Below, piece by piece: positions 1 through 10,386 of a stretch of 64,000 nt of DNA. Position 1 is the stretch's first letter, and every line of letters begins with the position of its first letter. Location of the stretch: the NCBI RefSeq assembly GCF_001713375.1, contig NZ_CP016449.1, positions 2,418,001-2,482,000 of the forward strand, given 5' to 3'. A program made the translations under genes and the position numbers. The stretch comes from Hydrogenophaga sp. RAC07. Its GTDB lineage: Bacteria; Pseudomonadota; Gammaproteobacteria; Burkholderiales; Burkholderiaceae_C. The notes below the pieces were generated by a model. The model ran no database searches. It saw only the letters and a list, made by a program, of their open reading frames with translations, and was not told the origin of the DNA.

Positions 1-113
1 GTGGCGCCACGCAGGGGCGACTTCACTGTCAGGTCGGCCAGTGCGATCACGCAGGCCATCGTCAGCAGGAGGATTTCTGGGTAGGCCGCGACCCAGCTGA
101 GCTTGTCAATCAT
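1..113 (-). CDS. nuoN: NADH-quinone oxidoreductase subunit N (5' part only)
   Basis: Only the first 37 or so codons are in the window; the gene runs off the left edge. It starts with ATG at 111-113 (MIDKLSWVAAYPEILLL), a typical NuoN N-terminus leading into the first transmembrane helix. NuoN is one of the three antiporter-like, proton-pumping membrane subunits of complex I. It is the last gene of the nuo operon and starts 34 bp after nuoM stops, which supports the call despite the short fragment. Confidence 0.9.
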   Translation of the reverse strand, partial: MIDKLSWVAAYPEILLLTMACVIALADLTVKSPLRGA

Positions 114-147
114 TGTTCGTTCTCTTGTGTCGTGTGGCGGGCCTGGC

Positions 148-1626
148 TCACTGGGGCAGCTTGGAAACCGCCACGTGGCGCAGCAACTCCGCCACGGAGG
201 CATCCATCACGTCGGTGAAAGGCTTGGGGTACACGCCCATGAAGAGCACCGCCACGGCCAGCACCGCCATCACGAGGAACTCGCGCGCGTTGAGGTCGAC
301 CAGGTTCTTCACGTTGTCGTTGCCCACGGCGCCCAGGTAGACGCGCTTGTACATCCACAGCGAATACGCCGCGCCAAAGATCAGGGCCGAGGCGGCGAGC
401 AGGCCGATCCAGAAGTTGGCTTTCACCGCGGCCAGGATCACCATCCATTCGCCCACGAAGCCGGCCGTGCCCGGCAAGCCGCAGTTGGCCATGGTGAACA
501 GCAGCGCAAACGCGGCGAACTTGGGCATGGTGCTGACGACACCACCGTAATCGGCGATTTCGCGCGAGTGCACACGGTCGTACAACACGCCGATGCCCAG
601 GAACATGGCGGCCGACACAAAACCGTGGGCAATCATCTGCACGATGCCGCCCGACACGCCGAGGTCGCTGAAGACGAAGAAGCCGAGCGTGACAAAGCCC
701 ATGTGCGCAACCGACGAATAGGCCACCAGCTTCTTCATGTCCTGCTGGACCATGGCCACCAGACCGACGTAGATCACCGCCACGAGCGACAGCGCGATCA
801 TGAGCCAGGCCCACTCTTGTGAGGCATCGGGCAGGATGGGCAACGAGAAGCGCAGGAAGCCGTACGCGCCGAGCTTGAGCATGATGGCCGCCAGCACGGC
901 GGAACCGCCGGTCGGTGCTTCGACGTGCACGTCGGGCAGCCAGGTGTGCACGGGCCACATCGGCACTTTCACCGCGAAGGCCGCGAAGAAGGCAAAGAAC
1001 AGCAAGGTCTGCGCGGTGCCGCTCAAGGGCAGCTGGTACCAGTCGGCCAGTGCAAAGCTTCCGCCGGACACGGTGTACAGGTAGATCAGCGCCACCAGCA
1101 TCAGCAGCGAGCCCATGAGCGTGTAGAGGAAGAACTTGAACGCCGCGTAGATCTTGTTCGGGCCGCCCCAGATGCCGATGATCAGGTACATCGGGATCAG
1201 CGTGGCCTCGAAGAAAACATAAAACAGCATCGCGTCCTGCGCGCTGAACACACCGATCATCAAACCCGAGAGGATCAGGAAGGCGCCCATGTACTGGTTC
1301 ACGCGGGAGGTGATCGACTCCCAGCTGGCGATGATGACCACCACGTTGATGAACGCGGTGAGCAGGATCAGCCACAACGAAATGCCGTCCACACCCAGGT
1401 GGTAATGGATGTTGAAGTTCTGAATCCAGGGGGCTTTTTCAACGAACTGCAGCGCGGCGGTGCCGAGCTTGAAACCGGTGTACAGCGGCACCGTGACCGC
1501 CAGGCCCACCACCGCACCCACCAGCGCGATCCAGCGCACCATGGGTGCCTGGTCGTCGCGGCCCAGGGCCAGCAGCACGACGCCAAAAGCGATGGGCGTC
1601 CAGATGGCAAGGCTCAGCAAACCCAT
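148..1626 (-). CDS. nuoM: NADH-quinone oxidoreductase subunit M
   Basis: A 492-residue polytopic membrane protein, full length for NuoM, one of the antiporter-like proton-translocating subunits in the membrane arm of complex I. The family signature around residues 140-260 is visible: the FYVFFEATLIPMYLIIG segment with its conserved Glu, and the VKVPMWPVHTWLPDVHVEAP stretch with a conserved Lys. Start ATG at 1624-1626 gives MGLLSLAIWTPI. It lies 21 bp downstream of nuoL and 34 bp upstream of nuoN in one operon. Confidence 0.97.
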   Translation of the reverse strand: MGLLSLAIWTPIAFGVVLLALGRDDQAPMVRWIALVGAVVGLAVTVPLYTGFKLGTAALQFVEKAPWIQNFNIHYHLGVDGISLWLILLTAFINVVVIIASWESITSRVNQYMGAFLILSGLMIGVFSAQDAMLFYVFFEATLIPMYLIIGIWGGPNKIYAAFKFFLYTLMGSLLMLVALIYLYTVSGGSFALADWYQLPLSGTAQTLLFFAFFAAFAVKVPMWPVHTWLPDVHVEAPTGGSAVLAAIMLKLGAYGFLRFSLPILPDASQEWAWLMIALSLVAVIYVGLVAMVQQDMKKLVAYSSVAHMGFVTLGFFVFSDLGVSGGIVQMIAHGFVSAAMFLGIGVLYDRVHSREIADYGGVVSTMPKFAAFALLFTMANCGLPGTAGFVGEWMVILAAVKANFWIGLLAASALIFGAAYSLWMYKRVYLGAVGNDNVKNLVDLNAREFLVMAVLAVAVLFMGVYPKPFTDVMDASVAELLRHVAVSKLPQ

Positions 1627-1647
1627 GATGTTCTTCTTCCTCTTGTT

Positions 1648-3678
1648 TTATTTGGCGAGCCAGACGAAGTACGTCATGAACAGCAGCACACCCACGATCA
1701 TCATCAGCGCGTAGTGGTACAGGTAGCCGGTCTGCGCGCGGCGTACAACGCCGGACACCAGGCCCACGAGCTTCCAGCTGGCGTTGACCACACCGCCCTC
1801 GATCACTCCCCGATCGCCACCCTTCCACAGGCCAATGCCCAGACCACGCGCGCCTTTGGCGAGCACGTTCTCGTTGAACCAGTCCATGTAGTACTTGTTC
1901 TCCAGCACCACCACCAGCGGACGCAGTGCACGGCCGATGGCCACCGGCACGGCCGGGTTGATCAGGTACATGTACCAGGCGCTCACAGCACCGGCCAGGG
2001 CCAGGTACAGCGGCGGGGCGGACAGGGCATGTGTCGCCATGCCCAAGGGGCCGTGGAAGATTTCGGCAAACTTCGTCATGGCCGGGTGGGCCGCGGCGTT
2101 GATGAAGATCGCGTCCTTGAAGAAGTCACCGAACAGCATGGGCTGGATGGTCATGAAGCCGATCACCACCGAAGGAATGGCCAGCAGCACCAGCGGCACC
2201 GTCACCACCCAGGGGGATTCGTGCGGCTTCGCGTCATGTCCATGCCCGTGGTCATCGTGGTGACCATGATCGTCGTGGTGCGCGTCCGGGTTCTGGTCGT
2301 ATCGTTCCTGGCCATGGAACACCAGGAAGTACAGGCGGAACGAATAGAACGAGGTGACGAACACGCCGGCGAGCACCGCAAAGTAGGCGAAGCCCGAGGC
2401 CGGCAGGTTGCTGAAGTGCACCGCCTCGATGATGGAGTCCTTGGAATAGAAGCCCGAGAACAGCGGCGTGCCGATCAGCGCCAGCGTGCCCAGCAACGAG
2501 GTGATCCAGGTGATGGGCATGTACTTGCGCACGGCGCCCATCCAGCGGATGTCCTGGTTGTGGTGCAGACCCATGATCACCGAGCCGGCCGCGAGGAACA
2601 GCAGCGCCTTGAAGAAGGCGTGGGTCATGAGGTGGAACACCGCCACCGAGTAGGCCGACGCACCGAGCGCCACCGTCATGTAGCCCAGCTGCGAGAGCGT
2701 GGAGTAGGCCACGATGCGCTTGATGTCGTTCTGGATGATGCCCAGGAAGCCCATGAACAGCGCGGTGATGGCACCGATGACCATGATGAAGTTCAGCGCC
2801 GTGTCGGACAGCTCGAACAGTGGCGACATGCGCGCCACCATGAAGATGCCGGCCGTGACCATGGTGGCCGCGTGGATCAGCGCCGAGATGGGCGTGGGGC
2901 CTTCCATGGAGTCGGGCAGCCACACATGCAACGGGAACTGCGCGCTCTTGCCCATGGCGCCGATGAAGAGGCAGATGCAGATGACTGTGATCAGCAGCCA
3001 GTCGGTGCCGGGGAAGCCCATGCTGCCCAGCTCGGGTGCCTTGGCAAACACCTCGGTGTAGTTCAACGTGCCGGCGTAGGCCACGATCAGGCCGATGCCC
3101 AGGATGAAGCCGAAGTCGCCCACGCGGTTGACCAGGAAGGCCTTCATGTTGGCGAAGATCGCCGTGGGCTTGTTGAACCAGAAACCGATCAACAGGTACG
3201 ACACCAGGCCCACCGCCTCCCAGCCAAAGAACAGCTGCAGCAGGTTGTTGCTCATGACCAGCATGAGCATGGAGAAGGTGAACAGCGAGATGTAGGCGAA
3301 GAAGCGGTTGTAGCCTTCGTCTTCCTCCATGTAGCCGATGGTGTAGAGGTGCACCATGAGCGAGACGAAGGTGACGACCACCATCATCATGGCGGTGAGG
3401 CCGTCGACCAGGAAACCGATCTCCATCTTCAGACCACCGACCACCATCCAGGTGTAGAGGGTCTCGTTGAAGCGGGCGCCGTCCAGGGCCACGCTCTTGA
3501 GCGTCATGGCCGAGAGGATGAAGGCGATCAGCACACCCAGGATGGTGAGCGTGTGCGAAGCGCGGCGGCCGATGACGTTGCCGCCGAAGGTGGTGCCCAG
3601 GACGCCGGCCAGGGCCGCGCCGATCAGCGGCGCCATGGGAACGGCGAGCAGGGTGCTGGCAGAGAGGGTGGTGCTCAT
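1648..3678 (-). CDS. nuoL: NADH-quinone oxidoreductase subunit L
   Basis: NuoL is the distal proton-pumping subunit of complex I with the long lateral helix. The protein is 676 residues from the ATG at 3676-3678 (MSTTLSASTLLAVPMAPLIG). The frame is open further upstream, but that extension would overlap nuoK and has no family match. The core signature FIGAMGKSAQFPLHVWLPDSMEGPTP is present. A His/Asp-rich hydrophilic loop at about residues 463-485 (HHDDHGHHDDHGHGH) interrupts the membrane segments. Neighbours are nuoK (25 bp upstream) and nuoM (21 bp downstream). Confidence 0.97.
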   Translation of the reverse strand: MSTTLSASTLLAVPMAPLIGAALAGVLGTTFGGNVIGRRASHTLTILGVLIAFILSAMTLKSVALDGARFNETLYTWMVVGGLKMEIGFLVDGLTAMMMVVVTFVSLMVHLYTIGYMEEDEGYNRFFAYISLFTFSMLMLVMSNNLLQLFFGWEAVGLVSYLLIGFWFNKPTAIFANMKAFLVNRVGDFGFILGIGLIVAYAGTLNYTEVFAKAPELGSMGFPGTDWLLITVICICLFIGAMGKSAQFPLHVWLPDSMEGPTPISALIHAATMVTAGIFMVARMSPLFELSDTALNFIMVIGAITALFMGFLGIIQNDIKRIVAYSTLSQLGYMTVALGASAYSVAVFHLMTHAFFKALLFLAAGSVIMGLHHNQDIRWMGAVRKYMPITWITSLLGTLALIGTPLFSGFYSKDSIIEAVHFSNLPASGFAYFAVLAGVFVTSFYSFRLYFLVFHGQERYDQNPDAHHDDHGHHDDHGHGHDAKPHESPWVVTVPLVLLAIPSVVIGFMTIQPMLFGDFFKDAIFINAAAHPAMTKFAEIFHGPLGMATHALSAPPLYLALAGAVSAWYMYLINPAVPVAIGRALRPLVVVLENKYYMDWFNENVLAKGARGLGIGLWKGGDRGVIEGGVVNASWKLVGLVSGVVRRAQTGYLYHYALMMIVGVLLFMTYFVWLAK

Positions 3679-3703
3679 GGTGTTCTTGTCTGGGGGCTGG
3701 GGC

Positions 3704-4012
3704 TCAGCCTTTGAGCGTGTTGAGCTCTTCGACGCTGATCGAATTCTTGTTGCGGAACAGCAGCACAAGGATGGCCAGGCCGATCGCCGATTCGGCAGCG
3801 GCCACGGTCAGGATGAAGAACACGAACACCTGGCCGTGCATGTCACCCAGGAAATGCGAGAACGCCACGAAGTTCATGTTGACCGCGAGCAGCATCAGCT
3901 CGATGGCCATGAGCAGCACGATGAGGTTCTTGCGGTTCAGGAAGATGCCGACCACCGACAGCGCGAACAGGATGGCGCCGACGGCGAGGAAATGGCCCAG
4001 GGTCACGCTCAT
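3704..4012 (-). CDS. nuoK: NADH-quinone oxidoreductase subunit K
   Basis: A small (102-residue) membrane subunit of complex I with three predicted helices, the normal length for NuoK. The conserved glutamates lie in [16 protein letters not shown] and in the [18 protein letters not shown] helix. The start codon overlaps the nuoJ stop by four bases (ATGA), indicating translational coupling. It takes part in proton translocation along the membrane arm. Confidence 0.97.
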   Translation of the reverse strand: MSVTLGHFLAVGAILFALSVVGIFLNRKNLIVLLMAIELMLLAVNMNFVAFSHFLGDMHGQVFVFFILTVAAAESAIGLAILVLLFRNKNSISVEELNTLKG

Positions 4013-4668
4013 GATGGTTTGCCCTCCTCGGCGGTCACCGCAACGACTGCGGGTGCGGCTTTCTGCGTGGCGTTCATCGGCAGCACCACCAGGCGGTCCC
4101 GGGCGCGAACATGCACTTGCAGACCGGGGTTGATGGCCTTGCTGTCCTTGCGCTGGCGCAGGGTGAGCGCGATGGCCGCGACCATGGCCACCAGCAGGAT
4201 CACAGCAGCCACTTCAATGGGGTACAGGTACTCGGTGTAGAGCAGCAAGCCGAGCTCGCGCGTGTTGGAGTAGTTGGCCGCGTTGATGCCGGTGTTCACC
4301 GCATCGGGGTTGGCCGCCAGGCTCGGAAAGCCGACGAACAGCACGGCGATGAGTTCGGCCGCCACAAAACCGCCGAGGATGGCAGCGAGCGGAAAGTGTT
4401 TCCAGAAACCCTTGCGCACACCGTCCATGTTGATGTCGAGCATCATCACGACGAACAGGAACAGCACCATCACCGCGCCCAGGTAGACCAGCACCAGCGT
4501 GATGCCGAGGAACTCCGCCTTCAGCAGCAACCACAACGCAGACGCCTGCGAAAAAGCCAGCATCAGGAACAACACCGCGTGCACAGGATTGCGCGCGGTG
4601 ATGACGCGGAAGGCTGCAAACAGCAGCACCGCGGCAAAGAGGTAAAAAAAGCCGGTCTGGTAATCCAT
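4009..4668 (-). CDS. nuoJ: NADH-quinone oxidoreductase subunit J
   Basis: A 219-residue membrane subunit of complex I. N-terminal helices ([37 protein letters not shown]) and the [19 protein letters not shown] segment are typical of NuoJ. The C-terminal 40 residues are hydrophilic and probably cytoplasmic. It is co-transcribed between nuoI (50 bp upstream) and nuoK (4-bp overlap). Confidence 0.96.
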   Translation of the reverse strand: MDYQTGFFYLFAAVLLFAAFRVITARNPVHAVLFLMLAFSQASALWLLLKAEFLGITLVLVYLGAVMVLFLFVVMMLDINMDGVRKGFWKHFPLAAILGGFVAAELIAVLFVGFPSLAANPDAVNTGINAANYSNTRELGLLLYTEYLYPIEVAAVILLVAMVAAIALTLRQRKDSKAINPGLQVHVRARDRLVVLPMNATQKAAPAVVAVTAEEGKPS

Positions 4669-4718
4669 GGCGTTGTTCTTGTGTCGTCTGTTCCGGTCAG
4701 GTCCGGCTTCAGAACGGA

Positions 4719-5255
4719 TCAGCGGTAAGGGGCGTCGGCGGCCCGGGCAGCGGCAATCTCGGTCTCGTAGCGGTCGCCCACGGCCAGCAACATCTCTTTC
4801 GTGAAGTACAGGTCACCGCGTTTTTCGCCGTGGTACTCGAAGATGTGCGTCTCGACGATGGAGTCGACCGGGCAGCTCTCTTCGCAGAAGCCGCAGAAGA
4901 TGCACTTGGTCAGGTCGATGTCGTAACGCGTGGTGCGGCGTGAACCGTCGTCACGCACGTCGGACTCGATGGTGATGGCCATGGCCGGGCACACCGCCTC
5001 GCACAGCTTGCAGGCGATGCAGCGCTCTTCGCCGTTTTCATAACGGCGCAGGGCGTGCAGGCCGCGGAAACGCGGCGACAGCGGCGTCTTCTCTTCGGGG
5101 AACTGCACCGTGATCTTGCGCTTGAAGGCGTAACGACCGGTCAGGGCCATGCCCTTGAACAATTCCACCAGCAGGAAGCTGTTGAGGAAGTCGCGAAAGG
5201 AAAACGGCGCGACGACTGCGGGAGAGGCGACGGGGTTGGCGGTGATGGTGGACAT
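4719..5255 (-). CDS. nuoI: NADH-quinone oxidoreductase subunit I (ferredoxin-type)
   Basis: A peripheral-arm subunit carrying two [4Fe-4S] clusters (N6a and N6b) that pass electrons to NuoB. Two classical motifs are visible: [12 protein letters not shown] (Cys 79, 82, 85, 89) and [12 protein letters not shown] (Cys 118, 121, 124, 128). From the ATG at 5253-5255 the protein has 178 residues; the frame stays open far upstream, but only as a shadow of nuoH. It starts 14 bp after nuoH ends. Confidence 0.96.
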   Translation of the reverse strand: MSTITANPVASPAVVAPFSFRDFLNSFLLVELFKGMALTGRYAFKRKITVQFPEEKTPLSPRFRGLHALRRYENGEERCIACKLCEAVCPAMAITIESDVRDDGSRRTTRYDIDLTKCIFCGFCEESCPVDSIVETHIFEYHGEKRGDLYFTKEMLLAVGDRYETEIAAARAADAPYR

Positions 5256-5269
5256 GGTCAATCGCCCTC

Positions 5270-6352
5270 TTATTTCCAGAGGTTCCACGACGTCTGCATC
5301 AGACCGCCGACGAGCAGCAGGTAGATGAGCGTGACGGGAATGAAGATCTTCCAGCCCAGACGCATGATCTGGTCGTAACGGAAGCGCGGAAAGGTGGCGC
5401 GGATCCAGATGAACATGGACACGACGAGGAAGGTTTTCAGGCCGAGCCAGATCCAGCCGGGAATCCAGTTGAACACGGCACTGTCGATGGGTGGCAACCA
5501 CCCACCCAGGAACATCAGCACCGCCAGCACCGAGATCAGCCACATGCTGGCGTATTCGGCCAGGAAGAAGATGGCGAAGCCCATGCCCGAGTACTCGACC
5601 ATGTGACCGGCCACGATCTCGGCCTCGCCCTCGACCACGTCGAACGGGTGGCGGTTGGTTTCGGCCACGCCCGAGATGAGGTAGACGAAGAAGATGGGCA
5701 GCAGAGGCAGCCAGTTCCACGACAGGAAATTCAGCCCTTGCGAGGCCGCAATGCCGCGCGCCTGCGAGTTCACGATGTCGACCAGGTTCAGGCTGCCCGA
5801 CACCATGACCACGATCAGGAAACAGAAGCCGATCGCAATCTCGTAGCTGACCATCTGGGCCGAGGCGCGCAGCGCACCGAGGAAGGCGTACTTCGAGTTC
5901 GAAGCCCAGCCGGCGATGATCACGCCGTACACCTCGATCGATGTGATGGCCAGGATCACCAGCAGACCGGCGTTCACGTTGGCCAGCACCGCCTCGGGAC
6001 CGAAGGGCACAGCGACCCACGCGGCCAGTGCCGGCATGATGGCCATGATGGGGCCCAGACGGAAAAGACCATTGCTCGCGGCACTCGGGCGGATCAACTC
6101 CTTGGTCAGCAGCTTGAGCGCATCGGCAATGGGCTGCAGCAGGCCGAATGGGCCGACGCGGTTGGGTCCGTGGCGCACCTGGATCCAGCCGAGCAGCTTG
6201 CGCTCCCACAGCGTGAGGTAGGCCACCGCGCCCATCAAGGGCGCCAGCACGGCCACGATCTTGATCAGGTTCCAGATGACAGGCCAGGCCGCCGTGGTCC
6301 ACCACGGGGCGGCGATCAGGCCAAGGCCGCCGTTGTACATCGCGTCGATCAT
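5270..6352 (-). CDS. nuoH: NADH-quinone oxidoreductase subunit H
   Basis: A 360-residue polytopic protein that forms much of the quinone-binding cavity linking peripheral and membrane arms of complex I. Conserved NuoH features include the [22 protein letters not shown] loop, the [24 protein letters not shown] loop and [20 protein letters not shown] with its acidic residues. The start codon overlaps the nuoG stop (ATGA at 6349-6352). Confidence 0.97.
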   Translation of the reverse strand: MIDAMYNGGLGLIAAPWWTTAAWPVIWNLIKIVAVLAPLMGAVAYLTLWERKLLGWIQVRHGPNRVGPFGLLQPIADALKLLTKELIRPSAASNGLFRLGPIMAIMPALAAWVAVPFGPEAVLANVNAGLLVILAITSIEVYGVIIAGWASNSKYAFLGALRASAQMVSYEIAIGFCFLIVVMVSGSLNLVDIVNSQARGIAASQGLNFLSWNWLPLLPIFFVYLISGVAETNRHPFDVVEGEAEIVAGHMVEYSGMGFAIFFLAEYASMWLISVLAVLMFLGGWLPPIDSAVFNWIPGWIWLGLKTFLVVSMFIWIRATFPRFRYDQIMRLGWKIFIPVTLIYLLLVGGLMQTSWNLWK

Positions 6353-8481
6353 GCGAGCACCTCATCGGCAATCAAAGCAGCCCGGGCATCGGCCGTCATT
6401 TGCAGCGCGGGGGCGCGGCGCACCAGACTGTCGAGCTGGTAGATGCTGGCCACGCAAGGCTCGGTACCGGCGGGTGCGGTGTCGATCGGTGCAGTGCTGG
6501 CGTTGTTCAAGCGCGCGGCGTCCACAACAGCGCCACTCGCCACACCGGGCAACGCACTCGCCAACACGGCCTGCGACGAGTCGGCATCAAAGCCTGCCAG
6601 GCCGAGCAGGTTGCCCAGCACGCGGATCACTTTCCACGCAGGACGCGTTTCACCCAGCGGGCGCACGACAGCGTGGAAGCTCTGCAGGCGACCTTCGGCA
6701 TTCACGAAGGAACCCGAGGTTTCGGTGAACGGGGCGATCGGCAGCAGCACGTCGCTGATGTCGAGGTTGGTCTTGAACGGGCTCAGCGTGACGACCATGC
6801 CGGCTGCGGCCAAACCTTGGGTTCCGGCCGCGCTGTCGTGCGCGGGTTCGGTGTTGAGCAGAAGCAGTGCCTTGAGCGCGCCGCCCAGCATCTGGCCAGC
6901 GTTCAAACCGCCCTGCCCCGGCACGGCGTTCACGAGTTGTGCACCCACGGTGTTGGCGGCTTCGCTCAGGTAGCCAACGGTGGCGCCGGTCTGCTGCGAG
7001 ATCCAGTTCGCCAGCGACAGCAGGCTGGCCGCTTTTTCATGGTGCGCGGCGGCGTTGCCGAGCAGGATGGCCTTGTGCTCACCACCGAGCAGCGACTTGG
7101 CCACGGCACGGTGCGCTTCGGACACTTCGGCGTTCACCGGTGCGCTGGCGCCGGTCTCGGCTGCGATGGCAGCGGCAATGCCGGCCAGCGCCGACACCCA
7201 GATGCTGATGTCAGCGAGCACCACGTTCTTCAGAGGCATCGCCCAGTCCTGGGCAACCGCATTGAGCACGTTGACCTGCGCACCCTTGCGCTGGGCCTGG
7301 CGGATGCGCTGCGCGAACAGAGGGTGGTCCTTGCGCAGGTTCGAGCCCACGACCAGCACCCGCTGGAGGCTGGAGAGTGACGCGACGGGCATGCCCAGCC
7401 AGCGCGCCGAGCCAGCCGGCGCAGCATTGGAAAAATCAGCGTGGCGCAGGCGGCTGTCGATGTTCTGGCTGCCCATGCCACGCACCAGCGCGGCGGCCAA
7501 CGCCAGTTCTTCCAGTGTGCCGTGCGGGCTGGCCAGCAGGCCGATGGCGGCAGCGCCGTGTTCGGCCTTGACCTGCTTCAACCCGTTGGCCACGTATTCG
7601 AGTGCGGTCTGCCAGTCGACCGTCTTCCACTCGCCGCCCTGTTTGAGCATGGGCGCGGTCAGGCGGTCTTCGCTGTTGACGGCTTCATAGGAGAAACGGT
7701 CACGGTCGGCGATCCAGCATTCGTTGACGGCTTCGTTTTCGAGCGGCACCACGCGCATGACCTTGTGGTTCTTCACCTGAACGATCAGGTTGGCGCCGGT
7801 GGAATCGTGCGGGCTCACGCTCTTGCGGCGCGAGAGTTCCCAGGTGCGGGCGCTGTAACGGAACGGTTTGCTGGTGAGCGCACCGACCGGGCAGATGTCG
7901 ATCATGTTGCCCGACAGCTCGGAGTCGACCGTGTCGCCCAGCACCGTGGTGATCTCGGCGTGTTCACCGCGGTGGATCATGCCCAGCTCCATCACGCCAG
8001 CCACTTCCTGGCCAAAGCGCACGCAACGGGTGCAATGGATGCAGCGGCTCATCTCCTGCATGGAGATCAGCGGGCCCACGTCCTTGTGGAACACGACGCG
8101 CTTTTCCTCTTCGTAGCGCGAGCCTGAACTGCCGTAACCCACGGCCAGATCCTGCAGCTGGCATTCGCCGCCCTGGTCGCAGATGGGGCAATCCAGCGGG
8201 TGGTTGATGAGCAGGAACTCCATCACCGACTGCTGGGCCTTGATCGCCTTGTCGCTCTTGGTGCGCACGATCATGCCCTGTGTGACGGGCGTGGCGCAGG
8301 CCGGCATGGGCTTGGGCGCCTTCTCCACGTCGACCAGGCACATGCGGCAGTTGGCCGCGATGGACAGCTTCTTGTGATAGCAGAAATGCGGGATGTAGGT
8401 GCCTGCCTTTTCGGCCGCATGCATGACCATGCTGCCCGGGGGCACTTCCACCTTCTTGCCGTCGAGTTCGATTTCAACCAT
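6349..8481 (-). CDS. nuoG: NADH-quinone oxidoreductase subunit G
   Basis: A 710-residue iron-sulfur subunit of the complex I peripheral arm, from ATG at 8479-8481 ([13 protein letters not shown]); an upstream in-frame extension would run into nuoF and has no family character. The N-terminal ferredoxin-like domain has Cys 34, 45, 48 and 62 for a [2Fe-2S] cluster. A His/Cys cluster follows (His 94, Cys 98, 101, 107), then CIHCTRC at 147-153. The rest is the molybdopterin-oxidoreductase-like fold, which is degenerate in NuoG. It follows nuoF by 13 bp. Confidence 0.97.
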   Translation of the reverse strand: MVEIELDGKKVEVPPGSMVMHAAEKAGTYIPHFCYHKKLSIAANCRMCLVDVEKAPKPMPACATPVTQGMIVRTKSDKAIKAQQSVMEFLLINHPLDCPICDQGGECQLQDLAVGYGSSGSRYEEEKRVVFHKDVGPLISMQEMSRCIHCTRCVRFGQEVAGVMELGMIHRGEHAEITTVLGDTVDSELSGNMIDICPVGALTSKPFRYSARTWELSRRKSVSPHDSTGANLIVQVKNHKVMRVVPLENEAVNECWIADRDRFSYEAVNSEDRLTAPMLKQGGEWKTVDWQTALEYVANGLKQVKAEHGAAAIGLLASPHGTLEELALAAALVRGMGSQNIDSRLRHADFSNAAPAGSARWLGMPVASLSSLQRVLVVGSNLRKDHPLFAQRIRQAQRKGAQVNVLNAVAQDWAMPLKNVVLADISIWVSALAGIAAAIAAETGASAPVNAEVSEAHRAVAKSLLGGEHKAILLGNAAAHHEKAASLLSLANWISQQTGATVGYLSEAANTVGAQLVNAVPGQGGLNAGQMLGGALKALLLLNTEPAHDSAAGTQGLAAAGMVVTLSPFKTNLDISDVLLPIAPFTETSGSFVNAEGRLQSFHAVVRPLGETRPAWKVIRVLGNLLGLAGFDADSSQAVLASALPGVASGAVVDAARLNNASTAPIDTAPAGTEPCVASIYQLDSLVRRAPALQMTADARAALIADEVLA

Positions 8482-8494
8482 GGGAGTTTTTCTC

Positions 8495-9868
8495 TTATGC
8501 AGCCTTGGCTGGCGACTGAGCGGCCGCGATCTTGGCCTCGAACTCATGCCGGAAGTGTTTGATCATGGCGCGCACCGGCATGGCCGCTGCATCGCCCAGG
8601 GCGCAGATGGTGCGGCCCATGATGTTTTCGGCCACGTTGTCCAGCAGTGCCATGTCGGCGGGGCGGCCTTCGCCCTCGTCGATGCGGCTGACCATGCGCC
8701 AGAGCCAGCCCGTGCCTTCGCGGCACGGCGTGCACTGGCCGCACGATTCGTGCATGTAGAAGTAGGAGAGGCGCTTGAGCGACTCGACCATGCAACGGCT
8801 GTCGTCCATCACGATCACCGCGCCCGAACCCAGCATGGAGCCGGCCTTCGCAATCGAGTCGTAGTCCATGGTGCAGTCCATCATGATGGACGCGGGCAAC
8901 ACCGGCGACGACGAACCACCGGGAATCACGGCCTTGAGCGTGCGGCCCTTGCGCACACCACCGGCGAGCTCCAGCAGCTTGCTGAACGGCGTGCCCATGG
9001 GCACTTCGTAGTTGCCGGGCATCTCCACATCACCGCTCACCGAGAAGATCTTGGTGCCGCCGTTGTTCGGCTTGCCGCAGGCGAGGTACGCCGCGCCACC
9101 GTTGCGGATGATCCAGGGCACAGCCGCGAAGGTCTCGGTGTTGTTGATCGTGGTGGGCTTGCCGTACAGGCCGAAGCTGGCCGGGAACGGCGGCTTGAAA
9201 CGCGGCTGGCCTTTCTTGCCTTCGAGCGATTCGAGCAGCGCGGTTTCTTCGCCGCAGATGTAGGCGCCGAAGCCGTGAAACGCGTGCAGCTGGAAGCTGA
9301 AGCCACTGTCCAGGATGTTGTCGCCCAGCAGTCCGGCGGCACGGGCTTCTTCCAGCGCCGTTTCGAAGCGGTCGTAGGCTTCGAAGATCTCGCCGTGGAT
9401 GTAGTTGTAGCCCACGCTGATGCCCATCGCGAAGGCGGCAATGGCCATGCCTTCGATCACGATGTGCGGGTTGTACATGAGGATGTCGCGGTCCTTGCAG
9501 GTGCCCGGTTCGCCCTCGTCGGAGTTGCACACCAGGTACTTCTGACCGGGGAACTGGCGCGGCATGAAGCTCCACTTCAGGCCGGTGGGGAAGCCCGCAC
9601 CGCCTCGACCACGCAGAGCCGACTCCTTCAGCGTGGCGATCACCTGGTCCTGCGTCATGCCCACCACCGGTGGATCACCGGCCGGCTCGGCGCCGTCCTT
9701 GCCCAGCACCTTGCGCAGGGCCTGATAGCCGCCGCGGGCCACATAGTCTTTCAACGACCAGTTGCCGCCGTCAAGACCGGCATAGATCTGCGGCTCGATG
9801 TGCCGGCCATGGAAGCAGGTCTGCACGCCGTTGGCGCGGAACTGCGAAAGAATCTGTTCGGCGTTCAT
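8495..9868 (-). CDS. nuoF: NADH-quinone oxidoreductase subunit F (NADH/FMN-binding)
   Basis: The NADH-oxidising subunit of complex I, binding FMN and one [4Fe-4S] cluster. It has 457 residues from ATG at 9866-9868. Visible signatures are the glycine-rich [15 protein letters not shown] segment for nucleotide/FMN binding, [16 protein letters not shown], and [11 protein letters not shown] with cluster cysteines near 376, 379 and 382. The start overlaps the nuoE stop by four bases. The frame continues open upstream but only as a shadow of nuoE. Confidence 0.97.
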   Translation of the reverse strand: MNAEQILSQFRANGVQTCFHGRHIEPQIYAGLDGGNWSLKDYVARGGYQALRKVLGKDGAEPAGDPPVVGMTQDQVIATLKESALRGRGGAGFPTGLKWSFMPRQFPGQKYLVCNSDEGEPGTCKDRDILMYNPHIVIEGMAIAAFAMGISVGYNYIHGEIFEAYDRFETALEEARAAGLLGDNILDSGFSFQLHAFHGFGAYICGEETALLESLEGKKGQPRFKPPFPASFGLYGKPTTINNTETFAAVPWIIRNGGAAYLACGKPNNGGTKIFSVSGDVEMPGNYEVPMGTPFSKLLELAGGVRKGRTLKAVIPGGSSSPVLPASIMMDCTMDYDSIAKAGSMLGSGAVIVMDDSRCMVESLKRLSYFYMHESCGQCTPCREGTGWLWRMVSRIDEGEGRPADMALLDNVAENIMGRTICALGDAAAMPVRAMIKHFRHEFEAKIAAAQSPAKAA

Positions 9869-10386
9869 GACTGCCCTTCTGATGCACGCAGGCCATCGAT
9901 CAGCTGGTCCAGCTTGTCGTTGCTCATGAAGCTGCACATGTGGCGGTCGTTGACCAACATCACCGGCGAATCGGCGCAGGCGCCCAGGCACTCGCTTTGC
10001 TGCAGGGTGAACAAGCCGTCGGCGGTGGTGCCGCCCATGGTGATGCCCAGCTTGTGCTCCAGGTGGTGCAGCGCGCTCTGGCCGTCGCGCAACTGGCACG
10101 GCAGGTTGGTGCACACGTTCAGCTTGAACTTGCCTGTTGGCTGCTGGTTGTACATGTTGTAGAAGGTCGTCACCTCGTGCACGGCGATCGGCTCCATGCC
10201 CAGGTAGGCAGCCAGCGCCGCTTCCGCGCCCGTGCTCACAAAGCCCATCTCCTGCTGGATGATGGACAGGCAGGCCATCACGGCCGACTGCGCCTGGTCG
10301 GCCGGGTACTTGGCGACTTCGCGCGCAAAGCGCTGCTGGGTGGCGCTGTTGAATTCCACAGCGGCGACTGCGTGGCCGGTGCTCAT
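9865..10386 (-). CDS. nuoE: NADH-quinone oxidoreductase subunit E
   Basis: A 173-residue thioredoxin-like [2Fe-2S] subunit paired with NuoF in the NADH dehydrogenase module. The four cluster ligands are visible as Cys 92 and 97 (CTNLPC) and Cys 133 and 137 (CLGAC). Coupled by 4-bp overlaps to nuoD upstream and nuoF downstream. Confidence 0.97.
   Translation of the reverse strand: MSTGHAVAAVEFNSATQQRFAREVAKYPADQAQSAVMACLSIIQQEMGFVSTGAEAALAAYLGMEPIAVHEVTTFYNMYNQQPTGKFKLNVCTNLPCQLRDGQSALHHLEHKLGITMGGTTADGLFTLQQSECLGACADSPVMLVNDRHMCSFMSNDKLDQLIDGLRASEGQS

Noticed and set aside
925..3714. A 929-codon open frame on the plus strand opposite nuoL and nuoM
   Set aside because: The product is His/Gln/Arg/Asp-rich with no domains, the antisense image of membrane-protein codons in GC-rich DNA. 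The opposite strand encodes clear NuoL and NuoM.
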